DNA of 64,000 nucleotides from assembly GCA_021201795.1 (NCBI GenBank), contig JAJQEF010000016.1:166543-230542 (forward strand), in the 5' to 3' direction. The notes under the pieces are model-generated. The model was not told the DNA's origin, did not search any database, and saw nothing but the letters and a program-made list of their open reading frames with translations. Within the stretch, counting starts at the first letter, position 1. Each line of letters opens with the position of its first letter. Positions 63,879-64,000 of this stretch are shown here, piece after piece. The position numbers and the translations under genes are program-made. The stretch is from Rikenellaceae bacterium. GTDB lineage: Bacteria > Bacteroidota > Bacteroidia > Bacteroidales > Rikenellaceae.

Positions 63879-64000
63879 ATGAACGATAATCGCTCTGCGA
63901 CGATATGGAGCAGTTTTTGTTCAGAAAATGGAATAAATCATAAAAAAAACAATTATGGCAAATTCATTACAAATTTAGTCGACCAGGCGAGAGAAGCAGT
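63879..64000 (+). CDS. start of a truncated hypothetical ORF
   Basis: Open frame MNDNRSATIWSSFCSENGINHKKNNYGKFITNLVDQAREA to the window edge. Confidence 0.35.
   Translation, partial: MNDNRSATIWSSFCSENGINHKKNNYGKFITNLVDQAREA

Noticed and set aside
1-64000. CRISPR arrays, tRNA/rRNA genes, integrases, transposases or prophage genes
   Set aside because: No regularly spaced short repeats, RNA-gene signatures or recombinase motifs were seen by eye; tRNAscan, Infernal and minced were not run

Overview
64 kb of a Bacteroidetes/Bacteroidales-type chromosome (by inference: TAnnTTTG -7 promoter boxes, BACON-domain lipoproteins, GSCFA, DUF2723 and PorT-like proteins). Most of it is densely packed core and envelope genes: korAB, hup, rng, pssA, rnhB, cysS, dsbD, pfkA, asnA, two PPIases plus an OstA/LptA-like protein, rsfS, ftsH, cdsA, psd, kdsA, rarA, trkH, phoH, purC, ettA, hisS, mnmE, msrBA. 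No rRNA, tRNA, CRISPR, integrase or transposase was recognised. Five regions are less ordinary. (1) Three tandem rhamnogalacturonan-lyase-like (PL11-type) lipoprotein genes at 171-8403, each with a different disruption, and copies 1 and 3 share a 347-bp tract identical by eye (gene conversion). (2) A compact operon at 19133-21211 with a receiver-like protein lacking the phospho-Asp, a membrane helical-repeat-like protein and a degenerate GT2-like membrane protein. (3) A two-gene unit at 60181-61890: an unrecognised 174-aa protein plus a ParA/MinD-type ATPase with a C-terminal transmembrane hairpin. (4) A kinase-less HAMP-type sensor translationally coupled to TrkH (46852-49055). (5) A perfect 52-bp palindrome (11425-11476) that contains the last two codons and stop of both convergent genes. 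A 30-aa basic protein (12305-12397) is missing from the ORF track. All assignments were made by eye from motifs; no database search was run.
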